A program made the translations under genes and the position numbers. From NCBI GenBank assembly GCA_965206145.1, contig CBDBIK010000002.1, positions 372,001-436,000 on the forward strand: DNA of 64,000 nt, in the 5' to 3' direction. Origin of the DNA: CBDBIK01 sp965206145 (GTDB lineage Bacteria > Pseudomonadota > Alphaproteobacteria > TMED109). Shown here one piece after another: positions 17,325-24,631 of this stretch. Position 1 is the stretch's first letter. Each line of letters begins with the position of its first letter. The notes under the pieces were generated by a model. That model searched no databases and was not told where the DNA came from. It was given only the letters and a program-made list of their open reading frames with translations.

Positions 17325-18017
17325 TCAGATATAAGTCTCTTCCAACTCGATTTCAGGTTCGGGTTTGCCTAACCATGCAAGACGATACCGGGCGCTTTTA
17401 CGAACGTTGCTAACGATCGCCGGGCGGAAACAGGCAAGACAATCGCCACCTGCATGGCGCACACTTGGATATATCACTCCAGGGGAACCATCAGCGAGCA
17501 GTCGGTCCGCAAGCCCTTGAGACGCAACATAGCTGTCGGCGTTCAAGCTGTCCGAGAAATCCGCATCCTCTCGGATGTCATGATATTCACCGCCGAAGTC
17601 AGCCAGGTAATCATCATAGGTGACGCTTTCATTTAGCCAGTCGACTTCGGCAAGTTCAAGCGACTTGTGCCAAGCCACCTCGGCTTGAGATGTTTTCAGC
17701 TCAAACCCTGCGTACCATGCGCCCCGGTCCGGACCATTAAACCGGTTTCCCAGTGGATGGGCATGTGTAAATGCTGCGTTGATGACCCGATGGAACGGAA
17801 CACCGAATACCAGCTCATCAACTCCGATGCCGGGAAGCAAATCATTTTCCGCCAACAACCGGTCATTGGTGGCGTGATCTAGATCGAAGATGCTTTGAAG
17901 GTGATCGTCATCATCCGCAATGCGAACGAGGACGCTGTCCTCGTTCGCACCGTATTTCGAAGGAATCATCCGATGGGTATCGAGTTGACGAATCCTGCTT
18001 GTATAGGGAAATCTCAA
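17325..18017 (-). CDS. RES-domain toxin (NAD+-degrading type)
   Basis: Toxin of a type II Xre-RES system; characterised RES proteins degrade cellular NAD+. The 230 residues contain the RES core: HRMIPSKYG and LVRIADDD near the N-terminus; the Arg of LGNRFNGPDRGAWYAGFE; the Glu of TSQAEVAWHKSL; the Ser of GVIYPSVRHAGGDCLACFRP. Translation starts at a TTG at 18017 that overlaps the antitoxin TGA, with a strong GGAGGGG site 6 bases before. An ATG 16 codons inside would cut into the conserved start, so TTG is preferred. The weak start, coupled to the antitoxin, should keep toxin below antitoxin level. Confidence 0.9.
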   Translation of the reverse strand: MRFPYTSRIRQLDTHRMIPSKYGANEDSVLVRIADDDDHLQSIFDLDHATNDRLLAENDLLPGIGVDELVFGVPFHRVINAAFTHAHPLGNRFNGPDRGAWYAGFELKTSQAEVAWHKSLELAEVDWLNESVTYDDYLADFGGEYHDIREDADFSDSLNADSYVASQGLADRLLADGSPGVIYPSVRHAGGDCLACFRPAIVSNVRKSARYRLAWLGKPEPEIELEETYI

Positions 18018-18463
18018 TAGCCACCCCTCCGCGCATCAAGAAGCTTTCTTACCGTGGCAAACGCCGGAAGCCCTCCATGGATCAAGTAATCGTTGGGGGA
18101 CACTCCTCCAAAAATCCTGTTCTTGTTGGGAAGCTGTATCCAGCGATCCGCAAGATCTTTGCTATAGATGATGTTCAGCGCCTTGAAGATGCCAACCAAA
18201 TAGGAGATCCGGCGCAGCTTGTCTTCACCCAACGCGCGCTCCCCGCCCTTCTTCAGAACGTAGAAAGCGCCATTAGACATTCCACCGAGGAATTGACGGG
18301 CGGCCTCATCACGAACTTTCCATTGGTCCATGATGTTGAAGAACGCCCGAACAGCCCCTGAACTCAGACGTTCGCGCTCTGCTCGGTCGGATAGATCAAT
18401 CAAGGGTGCGACTTCGTGCCGGGTAATTGGATAAGCGTGAGAGAGAGCCATTTGAATCTCCAT
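18014..18463 (-). CDS. Xre/MbcA/ParS-type antitoxin of the RES pair
   Basis: Antitoxin partner of the RES toxin, 149 residues (start could also be the ATG at 18451). The C-terminal MbcA/ParS/Xre toxin-binding region is recognisable: RISYLVGIFKALNIIYSKDL, ADRWIQLPNKNRIFGGVSP and NDYLIHGGLPAFATVRKLLD. The N-terminal half (GAVRAFFNIMDQWKVRDEAA, RQFLGGMSNGAFYVLKKG) carries the Xre-like DNA-binding helices. It is the first gene of the pair, overlaps the toxin by 4 bases and probably represses its own promoter, which has inverted repeats. Confidence 0.9.
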   Translation of the reverse strand: MEIQMALSHAYPITRHEVAPLIDLSDRAERERLSSGAVRAFFNIMDQWKVRDEAARQFLGGMSNGAFYVLKKGGERALGEDKLRRISYLVGIFKALNIIYSKDLADRWIQLPNKNRIFGGVSPNDYLIHGGLPAFATVRKLLDARRGGY

Positions 18464-18471
18464 TTACGGAC

Positions 18472-18494
18472 CTAATATAACTCCATTATTAGAG
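18472..18494. promoter_or_regulatory. Candidate operator of the Xre-RES operon
   Basis: CTAATA (18472-18477) and its reverse complement TATTAG (18487-18492) flank 9 bases, just upstream of the antitoxin start. A second nested pair, CTC and GAG, overlaps it. The AT-rich palindrome sits where autorepressing antitoxins bind. Confidence 0.45.
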
Positions 18495-18539
18495 TAAATC
18501 AAACCCCAAATATGGAGCACACGTTCTCTGGCCTCATAG

Positions 18540-19140
18540 CGAGATCTAGTAGCGCCCATTCTTCTCCTGGATGAAATCTCACCAATCTGGACGACCTAAG
18601 AAGGCTTTTGTGAGTGTATCCACCAACGGAACACGTTCGGCAGCTTCGAGGACAGCAGTTGTCAGGCATTCTAGCTCTCCAGATCGCCAAGCTTGATACG
18701 GATGTCGGATGATAGCTCGCTACTTTGCACCGGTGAATGGATCCAGCCATCCAATCAAAGGGCCGCATAAATCGATCACGTCAGGAAGTCACCCCGCTTC
18801 CTGTTTCATCCCTGGGACGAAGCAGGACATGCTGATCGATAATCATACAGGGGCCTTGTATGCGAAAGGCGTTTGGCTGGACGAAGAAGACCTTCGGGGG
18901 ATGACGGTATTTTCAGATCAAAACCGCCTATCCATCTCCCTACTCCTCTATCCAGGTGATGCCCCAGGCAAATGGGGTCGAGACCTTGGAAAGACGACCA
19001 ACGAGACACACGACCAGTTTGTGATCGGGGTCAAGCATGAAGCTGAGCTTCCTAGCCGTTGAAATCATGGGCCCGGCATCCGTAATTGACGACGATAATG
19101 ATCCCAGTGGATTATTCCGGCACATACATAGGTTAAGAAT
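18540..19140 (-). pseudogene. Decayed gene of unknown identity
   Basis: Minus-strand frames give protein-like stretches broken by stops and shifts. In order: RKLSFMLDPDHKLVVCLVGR, KVFFVQPNAFRIQGPC, MIIDQHVLLRPRDETGSG, LPDVIDLCGPLIGWLDPFTG, RAIIRHPYQAWRSGELECL and AAERVPLVDTLTKAFLGRPDW. Together they look like one ancestral protein in a consistent order, but I do not recognise the family. There is no intact gene here. The remnant ends at the terminator hairpin beside the left attachment site. Confidence 0.35.
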
Positions 19141-19141
19141 C

Positions 19142-19173
19142 AAAAAACCATAGCCTATTGAGGTTATGGGCTA
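19142..19173 (-). terminator. Probable ancestral terminator of the rRNA operon, displaced by the island
   Basis: Read on the minus strand, directly after the tRNA-fMet 3'-end copy, come TAGCC and GGCTA as outer stem arms (one internal mismatch, then two more pairs), followed within five bases by TTTTTT. It has the shape and place expected of the rrn terminator before the 10-kb island was inserted between it and tRNA-fMet. Confidence 0.6.
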
Positions 19174-19221
19174 ATTTGGTTGCGGGGGTAGGATTTGAAC
19201 CTACGACCTTCAGGTTATGAG
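19173..19221 (-). repeat. Left attachment site: displaced 3' end of tRNA-fMet
   Basis: These 49 bases are identical to 29264-29312. They cover the anticodon arm, T arm, acceptor strand and CCA of tRNA-fMet plus four bases after it. The sequence then diverges, so only a tRNA fragment is present. This is the copy left on the far side after site-specific integration. Confidence 0.92.
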
Positions 19222-19408
19222 ATCGTTTAAGCCCTCTTTCCTGACATTAGACCGAACTAGCGGTACTTAGATAAACTGCTGAACAACAAGGGTTATTTTG
19301 ACGCTTCCGGTTTGATAGACCATGCGGCAGATAGCTTGAATTTGCGTCCAAGTGGTACCCATATGGTACCCAGAGCGGGCCGACGCGAGACACGATCGGG
19401 GCCGCAAA

Positions 19409-20569
19409 ATGTCGAAACTCACCAAACGTCTTGTCGATTCCCTGAAGCCGAAAGCGTCCGATGTTGTGCATTGGGATGGTGCACTATCGGGCTTTGGGGT
19501 TCGTGTGCGCCCAATCGGCCGAAAGTCCTACATCGTCAAATGCCGCTGTCGTGGCCGTCAGATCAAAATGACGATCGGCACCCACGGCCCGATAACTGTC
19601 GAGCAAGCCCGGACGAAGGCGCGAGGCATCATTGCCGAGGCGAAGGCAGGCCAAGATCCGTCCGCTGAGCATTCCCGGATGCGGAAATCGCCGACGATGA
19701 AGGATCTAGGCCAGCGGTTCCTAGACGAATATGTGCCAACACATTGTCGGGCTACGACCGAGCGAGAGTATCGTCGTTCGGTTGAGCTGTTCATCAATCC
19801 GGAAATCGGCACGCGGAAAGTGATCGATATTGAACGCACCGATATCGCCAAACTGCACCATGGCTTGCGCAACAAGCCGTACCAAGCCAACCGGACGCTC
19901 GGTGTGCTTTCGAAGATGTTCAATCTTGCGGAGGTTTGGGGCCTCCGCCCCGATGGGGCGAATCCTTGCCGGCACGTGAAGAAGTACAAGGAGGAAAAGC
20001 GCGAACGTTTTCTCTCGGACGAAGAGTACCAACGGCTTGGCGAGGCGCTGCGTGAAGCCGAGATGGAGAAATCCGAAACCCAATCCGCGATCGATGCGAT
20101 CTGGCTGCTCATGCTAACGGGCTGCCGTCTGAACGAGATTATGACGGTCAAATGGAGCCATGTTGATCTTAAAGCCAAGGAGCTCCGACTGCCGGACTCG
20201 AAAACCGACCCAAAGACTGTGCATCTCGGTACCGCCGCCGTGGATCGAATTGAGACCATCAAGAAGCAAGAGGACAACGATTTCGTCATCACAAGGAAGA
20301 AGGCAGGCGGACGTCTGACGGACCTTCAACACCCTTGGAGGCGCATTCGGAAAACGGCCGAGCTGGAAGATGTGCGGATACACGACCTTCGACACTCCTT
20401 TGCCAGTCGTGGCTTGGTCGTCGGCGAAGGCCTTCCGATGATCGGAAAGCTTTTGGGGCATTCGCAGATACAGACGACTGCCCGCTACGCCCACCTGGCG
20501 AATGATCCGATCAAGTCAGCTGCCGATCGAATCGCCGAAGGGATTTCGATATCAGCAACCGCCTCCTAA
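19409..20569 (+). CDS. int: Tyrosine-recombinase integrase (P4-like, DUF4102 N-terminus)
   Basis: Site-specific recombinase of the island, 386 residues. The start at 19409 is chosen because MSKLTKRLVDSLKPKASDVV is the normal N-terminus; the longer frame from 19352 adds 19 unlikely residues. Domains: DUF4102 arm-binding part (GFGVRVRPIGRKSYIVKCR), SAM-like core-binding domain (KDLGQRFLDEYVPTHCRATT), and catalytic domain with Arg in LTGCRLNEI, HDLRHSFASRG, LLGHSQIQTTARYAHL (His and nucleophile Tyr). All catalytic residues are present. Upstream, GGTACCCA occurs twice, five bases apart counted core to core (19354-19371), a possible arm or regulatory site. Confidence 0.94.
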   Translation: MSKLTKRLVDSLKPKASDVVHWDGALSGFGVRVRPIGRKSYIVKCRCRGRQIKMTIGTHGPITVEQARTKARGIIAEAKAGQDPSAEHSRMRKSPTMKDLGQRFLDEYVPTHCRATTEREYRRSVELFINPEIGTRKVIDIERTDIAKLHHGLRNKPYQANRTLGVLSKMFNLAEVWGLRPDGANPCRHVKKYKEEKRERFLSDEEYQRLGEALREAEMEKSETQSAIDAIWLLMLTGCRLNEIMTVKWSHVDLKAKELRLPDSKTDPKTVHLGTAAVDRIETIKKQEDNDFVITRKKAGGRLTDLQHPWRRIRKTAELEDVRIHDLRHSFASRGLVVGEGLPMIGKLLGHSQIQTTARYAHLANDPIKSAADRIAEGISISATAS

Positions 20570-20772
20570 TGGTCCACTATTGGACAGTTTCGCGCAGACA
20601 TGATCCGTCGGCAAACAGCAGAGGAATTGCTGGATCTCCATTCGGCAGCGAGAGGCGCTGATATCGCCGGGTGCGGGGGCCCGCAACCGTCGACAGCAGT
20701 AGGGTCTGTTCCAAGCAGCAGCGTAGTCGTCTAAGCTTATCCAATCATCCTGTAGCATTTCGGGTGCGGTAA

Positions 20773-22298
20773 TTACGATACTTCGACCACGGTGCCGCGC
20801 GTGACAAACACGAGCAGCCCCTTCGTCAATCCTGTCGTCCGCAGATAGCTTTGAATTTGGGCCCGATAATGTTCGACCGCCTCGGGCTGGGGATCGACAT
20901 CGCTTTTCCAGTCAATGATCGCTTGGGGAACACCATCGACCCCGAAGCTAATCGCATCAGTGATGCCAGCCGTGACTTGCTCCGCACCCTCCACCACTTT
21001 AGACGCATAGACCGGAAACTCCGGCACAAGGGTCGGCCGCAGTTCCGCGATCTCAGGCAAAGCGAGGGTCCGCGTGATGCAGCTGGCGATTTCACCGGGT
21101 GAGAGGCCTTCCCGCGGATCATCGGCGACCGGCTGCCTAGGGAGCGAATGAGTATGATCGCGCGTTCAGTCAAGGAATCGGCGTCGTCGGCCGTCTCGCC
21201 GGTAAGCACCTCCTCGAACAGTTTGTGAATGACCAGACCTCGCTCCCGGCCACCCTGGACCGCAATAGGTAGACCTCCCTCAAGGGGTTCGGTGTCGTCG
21301 GCTGAGACGACGACATCGGGCTCCGCGGTCCGGACGAGAGGCGCGGCCGCGTCCTCGTCGCGGCTCGGAGCCAGCCAGACAAGACGGTGCTGCCGGTCGG
21401 CAATCGCCGCGGCTTCCTGCTGAAAGACTTCGCGGGTCTGCAGATTCACAGGCGGAGCTTCGACGGGCCCCGGCCCCGTCGGCAGATGGGCAAGATCGAT
21501 CGGGAGCAAGTCGGCTAATGAGAGGTCGAGCAAGGCCAGCCACGCGGAACCGACGGGAGTGACGTCGAGACGGGGCAGAACAAGCAACTCCCGCGCACGG
21601 GTCGCTGCGACGTACCAGAGCCGGATGCGCTCGCGATCGAGCTCGGCCTTCTCCGCATCGCGGGCGTCTTCTCATACCCAACGGGGCGGACGCCGAACAC
21701 GGGACAGTAGAAGCGATTGTTCTCGCGGTCGATGACGGCGGTGTCCGGCGCCATGACACGCGTCATGGTATTGACTGGGACAACGATCGGCCATTCGAGC
21801 CCCTTGGAGGCGTGCATCGTATAGAGTGCTATTGCCTCCTCCTGAGCGTCCGGCCTACCTTCTACGGCCCGCGATTCATCGGCCCAAGCCGCCGCCATGG
21901 CCTCGGCAAAGGCCCGCAGGCCGCGCACCGGATAGGCACGCGCCAGGCTAAGGTAGAGGTCGACATTGGCCAGGGCGCGTTCAGCCTGGCCGCGATGCCG
22001 CTGAAGCAGAATAGGACGGACACGCAGCACATCAACAGCTCGCGACAGGAGGTCGTGGGGCGTGGTTGAGTTCGCGCGGCGGCGGAGCCCTTGCAGCTTC
22101 TCGAGAATATCCTGTGCCAGCGGATGCTGGACCGCTTCTGGATCGACGCCGAGGTCGAGTTTGGGCAGAGCTTCTGGAACGTCCTCGGAGCGCGGCAATG
22201 ACCATACGATATCGAGCAATTCTTCCTCGGTGAGCCCGACAAGCGGTCCCCGGAGCAGAGTACCCAGCGCAAGAGTGTCTCGCCAGTCGGCCAGGCAT
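20773..22298 (-). pseudogene. 3' remnant of an AddA/UvrD-like helicase-nuclease gene with frameshifts
   Basis: Minus-strand frames, in order: LADWRDTLALGTLLRGPLVG from 22298; LYTMHASKGLEWPIV (UvrD motif V/VI region) and FYCPVFGVRPVGYE; a shift near 21670; then ERIRLWYVAATRARELLVLP, a shift near 21120, and EIAELRPTLVPEFPVYASK, PQAIIDWKSDVDP, the last matching the PD-(D/E)XK nuclease motif of AddA-like proteins. The N-terminal Walker A half is missing; similarity stops abruptly at 22298. At least two frameshifts and the truncation make it non-functional. The preceding 200 bases (20570-20772) hold nothing recognisable. Confidence 0.75.
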
Positions 22299-22351
22299 AG
22301 TTGCGGATTATTTGCTCAGTCCGCCCACTCCAACGGCGCAACCTTAACCAT

Positions 22352-22439
22352 TTATCAGGTTATAGCCTGATTTAATCAGGTTAATTAATCAGGCCAAAGC
22401 CTTGTTGCAAGAATCATAAATTAAGGCTATACCTGATAA
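22352..22439. promoter_or_regulatory. Candidate operator/promoter of the Xre-Fic pair, large inverted repeat
   Basis: TTATCAGGTTATAGCCTGATT (22352-22372, written here without its last base: TTATCAGGTTATAGCCTGAT) recurs in inverted form at 22419-22439 with one inserted T and one change. Between them TTAATCAGG occurs twice, 13 bases apart. The block ends 28 bases before the mobile mystery protein A start, the expected place for an autoregulatory Xre site. Confidence 0.6.
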
Positions 22440-22467
22440 TATATTCTCCAAAGCAGGCTGTAACCTT

Positions 22468-22929
22468 ATGAACGTCAGCAGAAAAACCGTTCCACGCCAG
22501 CGCTTAGATCAACGCTTCTCATCCATGAAGCCGGAATCCCGCTACCGTCCTCCGCCGAAAGGCTGGATCAGGGCGATACGCGACGCTTTGGGCATGTCCG
22601 GCACCCAGCTCGGCCAGCGTATGGGCGTGAAGGCCCAAAGCGTGGCCGGTATCGAGAAATCGGAGTCCTCCGGAACCATCCAACTGAAGACGCTTCGCAG
22701 GGTGGCGGAGGCGCTGGACTGCGTCGTCGTCTACGCCCTTATACCCAAATCTTCGCTGGAAGACATGGTTCAAACAAGGGCCCGAGAGATTGCGCGCAAA
22801 GAACTCGCCCGGATCGCACATACGATGGACCTTGAGGCCCAAGGCCTGTCTCAGGAAGAGCGCGAAGAGCAGATTGAAACCTATATTCGCGATCACCTTC
22901 GAGAGCGTGATCTCTGGGAGGATGCTTGA
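22468..22929 (+). CDS. Mobile mystery protein A (Xre-type antitoxin/regulator)
   Basis: Cytoplasmic helix-turn-helix protein of 153 residues in the mobile mystery protein A family, which always pairs with protein B. HTH at about residues 35-72: WIRAIRDALGMSGTQLGQRM, GVKAQSVAGIEKSESSGTIQ, LKTLRRVAEALDCVVVYAL. The C-terminal half is a charged helical region (KELARIAHTMDLEAQGLSQE, EREEQIETYIRDHL). It overlaps the Fic gene by 4 bases and follows a large inverted repeat, so it is probably an autorepressor and antitoxin. Confidence 0.9.
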   Translation: MNVSRKTVPRQRLDQRFSSMKPESRYRPPPKGWIRAIRDALGMSGTQLGQRMGVKAQSVAGIEKSESSGTIQLKTLRRVAEALDCVVVYALIPKSSLEDMVQTRAREIARKELARIAHTMDLEAQGLSQEEREEQIETYIRDHLRERDLWEDA

Positions 22930-23513
22930 GCGATCTATTCGATGAGCCGGACGATGCGACCCCTCTCGAGCCGGAAGAGCGCGAGGGTCTGCTCCAGACC
23001 TGGATCACCTATCGGCGAGAGCTGAACGAGGCGGAGCAAACGAACATCGCTGCGGGCACGGCATGGGCCTGGCGCGCCCGCCGACGCGACCTGCTCTCGG
23101 AGGAATTTCTCCGGCAGCTTCACAAGCGCCTCTTCGGTGACGTCTGGGCCTGGGCCGGCGAGTTTCGCAAAACCGAGCGGAACATCGGTATCGAGCCGGT
23201 GCGGATCCCCGTCGAACTCAGAACGGCGTTAGACGACGCTCGCTATTGGATTGACCACGAGACGTTCCCGTCCGACGAGATCGCAGTGCGTCTCCATCAC
23301 CGGCTTGTCGCGATCCACCCGTTTCCGAACGGTAATGGTCGAACGACGCGCTTGATGGGAGATTTGGTGGCGGCACGGCTCGGCCAGGAGCCTTTTACAT
23401 GGGGCAGGCAGAACCTGACCGACGTCAGCGAAATGCGCGCTAGATATGTCGCCGCCCTTCGGGCCGCAGATAACCACGACATCGGGCCTCTGTTGGAGTT
23501 CGTGCGCTCGTAA
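22926..23513 (+). CDS. Mobile mystery protein B (Fic-domain protein)
   Basis: Fic-family enzyme of 195 residues, probably an AMP- or other nucleotidyl-transferase, toxin partner of protein A. The N-terminal Fic-like part includes WAWRARRRDLLSEEFLRQLH and GDVWAWAGEFRKTERNIGI. The Fic motif reads HPFPNGNGRTTR: the catalytic His and the GNGR loop are intact, but Asn replaces the usual Asp/Glu that binds magnesium, as I recall for this subfamily. It starts at a TTG overlapping the antitoxin TGA. Target protein unknown. Confidence 0.9.
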   Translation: MSDLFDEPDDATPLEPEEREGLLQTWITYRRELNEAEQTNIAAGTAWAWRARRRDLLSEEFLRQLHKRLFGDVWAWAGEFRKTERNIGIEPVRIPVELRTALDDARYWIDHETFPSDEIAVRLHHRLVAIHPFPNGNGRTTRLMGDLVAARLGQEPFTWGRQNLTDVSEMRARYVAALRAADNHDIGPLLEFVRS

Positions 23514-23552
23514 ATCATTCGGCACCATACGTAAGCGCAGGGAAGTGCAGCA

Positions 23553-24044
23553 ATGGCTGGAAAATGGAGCCAGGTCGGCATCCTTCACAAAGGGTGGACC
23601 TGTACATCTGTCGAGGATCTCGGCGCACCCGACGCCGTCTGCGAAATGTGCGAGACGCAGGACGTCCGATACGTCCACTACATGGAGCACCCGGACTATC
23701 CAGAAACCCTGGGGGTTGGATGCGTTTGTGCCGAGAATATGGAGAGCAACTACGAGGCCCCACGCCGAAGGGAACGTGCACTTCGGAATGCGGCTTAGCG
23801 TAGGCGCCGCTGGCTCAGCCGGAAATGGAAGGTTTCCGCGAAGGGCAACGCCTATCTGAACACAGACGGACTGAACATCACGATCTTCCTGAAGCGACCC
23901 GCGCTTTGGGGCGCCCACATTGAGGATCGCACCTCGGGACAGGCCGTGACCTCGAAACGACGATACACAACAGAAGATGCGGCAAAGCTCGCTGCGTTCG
24001 ACGCAATGATCTTCCTCAAACAGAAATGGGGCTCGGGTTCGTAG
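23553..24044 (+). pseudogene. Conserved island protein interrupted by an in-frame TAG
   Basis: The first 81 codons (MAGKWSQVGILHKGWTCTS..., with VCEMCETQDVRYVHYMEH and LGVGCVCAENMES, four cysteines that may bind zinc) stop at TAG 23796-23798. The same frame continues at once as RRRRWLSRKWKVSAKGNAYL, NTDGLNITIFLKRP, SKRRYTTEDAAKLAAFDAM and ends at 24042. I recall homologs on other islands that span both parts as one protein of about 160 residues, so the TAG breaks a single gene. Function unknown. The N-terminal 81 residues could still be made. Confidence 0.65.
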
Positions 24045-24061
24045 CCGCTTCTAAACTGGTC

Positions 24062-24370
24062 TCACCCCTCCCGCCGGTTCCACACCAGGAACGCCGCGCC
24101 GTCTTCCTCGAACAGCGCCGCCCGGATCGGCTCCGGGAAGCTCGGGTCGTCGAGCTGGACGCTGAGATAGTCCCGCGGCTCGTCGCCGTTGGTCTGCGCC
24201 TTCCAGGCGGCGCCGAGTTCAGCTCGGCCGGCGTAGACCCGAAAATCTGGCACCCTCTCACTCTTCTTCGCATCATTCGCCACGATCCTGGCCTTGACGT
24301 TGACCGTCAGGGTGCGGATCGTCCCTATGTAGCCGTCCTTGCCGGCGGTAAAACTTCCAATCGTAGCCAT
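24062..24370 (-). CDS. DUF736 domain protein
   Basis: Small protein of 102 residues: MATIGSFTAGKDGYIGTIRT, LTVNVKARIVAND, FRVYAGRAELGAAWKAQTNG, YLSVQLDDPSFPEPIRAALF. It matches DUF736, a beta-rich family almost always found on alphaproteobacterial plasmids and conjugative islands near trb and replication genes. Function unknown. It is the last gene of the minus-strand trb fragment, 3 bases after the DUF2274 gene, and appears intact. Confidence 0.88.
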   Translation of the reverse strand: MATIGSFTAGKDGYIGTIRTLTVNVKARIVANDAKKSERVPDFRVYAGRAELGAAWKAQTNGDEPRDYLSVQLDDPSFPEPIRAALFEEDGAAFLVWNRREG

Positions 24371-24373
24371 GGT

Positions 24374-24631
24374 TCAGGTCTCCTTTGGTTGGGTTGCGGT
24401 TGAAAATGGGCGCGTATCTTCAAGCTCTTTACGTGCGCGCTTGAAGCCGGGATCGGCATTCATGAACGCCTCCAGCATGAAGGGGATGAGATCGGTGACG
24501 CTCTCCTTCTGGCCGTACGCCCGCCGGTAGATTTCGGCGTAGTCGCCCAACGCCGCCTTCAAGTCGGCGTCGGCGGTGAAGGTGATTTTCACCGCCTGGC
24601 GGTCGGGGAACTTGTCGAGCTTGAGGGTCAT
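24374..24631 (-). CDS. DUF2274 domain protein
   Basis: Encodes 85 residues: MTLKLDKFPDRQAVKITFTA, LGDYAEIYRRAYG and DLIPFMLEAFMNADPGFKRA. This is the small DUF2274 protein that follows trbI in many trb clusters. It overlaps the trbI stop by 4 bases. Its role in conjugation is not known. Intact. Confidence 0.88.
   Translation of the reverse strand: MTLKLDKFPDRQAVKITFTADADLKAALGDYAEIYRRAYGQKESVTDLIPFMLEAFMNADPGFKRARKELEDTRPFSTATQPKET

Noticed and set aside
19173..19221. A second tRNA-Met gene
   Set aside because: Only the 3' half is present; the sequence diverges after the anticodon loop, as expected for an att site.
23796..23798. Selenocysteine- or pyrrolysine-type recoding of the in-frame TAG
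   Set aside because: No stem-loop or dedicated machinery is seen; simple mutation is the cheaper explanation.
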